Assembly: GCA_011390535.1 (NCBI GenBank)
Contig: JAABSF010000184.1
Span: forward strand, 1-6,086
Reading direction: 5' to 3'
DNA length: 6,086 nucleotides
From: Deltaproteobacteria bacterium
Lineage (GTDB): Bacteria > Myxococcota_A > Polyangia > HGW-17 > SLPX01
Each line of letters begins with the position of its first letter. The first letter of the stretch is position 1. A program made the translations under genes and the position numbers. The notes under the pieces are model-generated. The model was not told the origin of the DNA and searched no databases. It saw only the letters and a program-made list of their open reading frames with translations. Below, one piece after another: positions 5,625 through 6,086 of this stretch.

Positions 5625-6086
5625 GGTAGATCCTCTGAACCTGTATCACGCACGTTCTTTTGAATGTTCTCCTGCATGTTCTTCTGCATGTTCTCCTGCA
5701 TGTTCTCCTGCATGTTCTCCTGCATGTTCTTCTGCATAGGATCCCCACCCCACAGAAGCTTTGCCCTCAAGATGTCGAAGAAAGTCCTTTTAGGAGAACG
5801 AAACATATTCAGAGGAAAACCCGACCGGGACACCTCTACTACATCACCGGCCGACAACACATGCCCGCTCTGCCCGTCCACTGTGGCATAAGCACGGTTT
5901 GTGTTGCTGCTCACCACAACAGATATCTTCCCGGTTGAGGGTAAAACGGTCGGTCGCTGAGAAAGCGAGTGCGGACAGATGGGAGTCAGGACCACTGCGT
6001 CAAGACCGGGCTCTATGATGGGTCCGCCCGCGGAGAGATTATACCCTGTAGACCCGGTGGGAGTACTGACAATCAGACCATCGGCT
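5621..6086 (-). CDS. nadK: NAD kinase, C-terminal part with repeat tail (cut by window edge)
   Basis: The last 154 residues of an NAD kinase are visible, reading in from the right edge. NAD kinase phosphorylates NAD to NADP in the cytoplasm. The start of the visible part carries DGLIVSTPTGSTGYNLSAGG, the conserved nucleotide-binding motif (usually TPTGSTAY; here Gly replaces Ala), then a V-L-T-P-I-C-P-H-S segment and, near the domain end, a KRTFFDILRAKLLWGG segment typical of the family C-terminus. After WGGDP the protein does not stop but continues for 38 residues: seven tetrapeptides of M/I-Q-E/K-N type and then VRDTGSEDLP. The stop TGA (5623-5621) overlaps the TTG start of recN. nadK followed by recN is a recurrent gene order. 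The N-terminal GGDGT region lies outside the window. Identity is secure, and the tail is unusual. Confidence 0.95.
   Translation of the reverse strand, partial: ADGLIVSTPTGSTGYNLSAGGPIIEPGLDAVVLTPICPHSLSQRPTVLPSTGKISVVVSSNTNRAYATVDGQSGHVLSAGDVVEVSRSGFPLNMFRSPKRTFFDILRAKLLWGGDPMQKNMQENMQENMQENMQKNMQENIQKNVRDTGSEDLP
5631..5636 (-). promoter_or_regulatory. Ribosome binding site of recN, inside the nadK coding end
   Basis: AGAGGA lies 6 bases before the TTG at 5624-5622. It decides the non-ATG start and is embedded in the last codons of the upstream gene. Confidence 0.75.
5651..5737. repeat. 12-bp tandem repeat in the 3' end of nadK (MQEN/MQKN units)
   Basis: Plus-strand unit CATGTTCTCCTG or CATGTTCTTCTG runs through six units at 5663-5734, the first starting AAT, with a decayed seventh at 5651-5662 (CACGTTCTTTTG) and a closing CAT at 5735-5737. 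On the coding strand each unit reads CAG-RAG-AAC-ATG, that is Q-(E/K)-N-M. Three adjacent units (5687-5722) are identical, a sign of recent duplication. The 12-base length keeps the reading frame whatever the copy number. Confidence 0.92.

Noticed and set aside
5660..5938. Plus-strand open frames with repeated SPAC or MFSC peptides across the 12-bp repeat
   Set aside because: They are antisense readings of the nadK repeat. The minus frame carries clear NAD kinase motifs.

Overview
The window looks like a stretch of chromosome from a Gram-negative bacterium of moderate GC content. The predicted lipoprotein has a standard lipobox followed by an Asp/Gly-rich spacer. That style is common in Myxococcota, Bradymonadota and other former Deltaproteobacteria, so I suggest such an organism, but this is inference from style and no database search was possible. 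No tRNA, rRNA, insertion sequence, phage gene or CRISPR array was seen.

Layout. (1) Bases 1-437, minus strand: N-terminal part of a DUF523 (TudS-like) cysteine protein that runs off the left edge. (2) 438-840: divergent gene-free region with a 14-bp tandem repeat and a perfect AT-rich dyad. (3) 841-2816, plus strand: a two-gene unit, a long MerR-type regulator followed with a 7-base overlap by a lipoprotein alpha/beta hydrolase. (4) 2817-2886: short convergent gap with a GCGCCCTTGC repeat. (5) 2887-3597, minus strand: metallo-beta-lactamase-fold hydrolase of the YcbL/glyoxalase II type. (6) 3598-3875: gene-free gap with two further families of short repeats. (7) 3876-6086, minus strand: recN preceded by the C-terminal part of an NAD kinase gene, with a 4-base stop/start overlap. 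nadK next to recN is a familiar bacterial arrangement.

How the genes work together: NadK makes NADP and RecN handles DNA double-strand breaks. They are probably co-transcribed and translationally coupled. The MerR-like protein probably controls itself and the hydrolase behind it, but its signal is unknown. The metallo-hydrolase and the DUF523 protein appear to be independent housekeeping or accessory genes.

The most unusual points are: a C-terminal tail on NAD kinase built from a 12-bp in-frame tandem repeat (MQEN/MQKN tetrapeptides) just before the recN start; a MerR regulator that seems to hold a second, degenerate copy of the MerR fold plus a Lys/Asn/Gln-rich tail; and a different short-repeat family in each intergenic gap. 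I did not find a clear undescribed multi-gene system.
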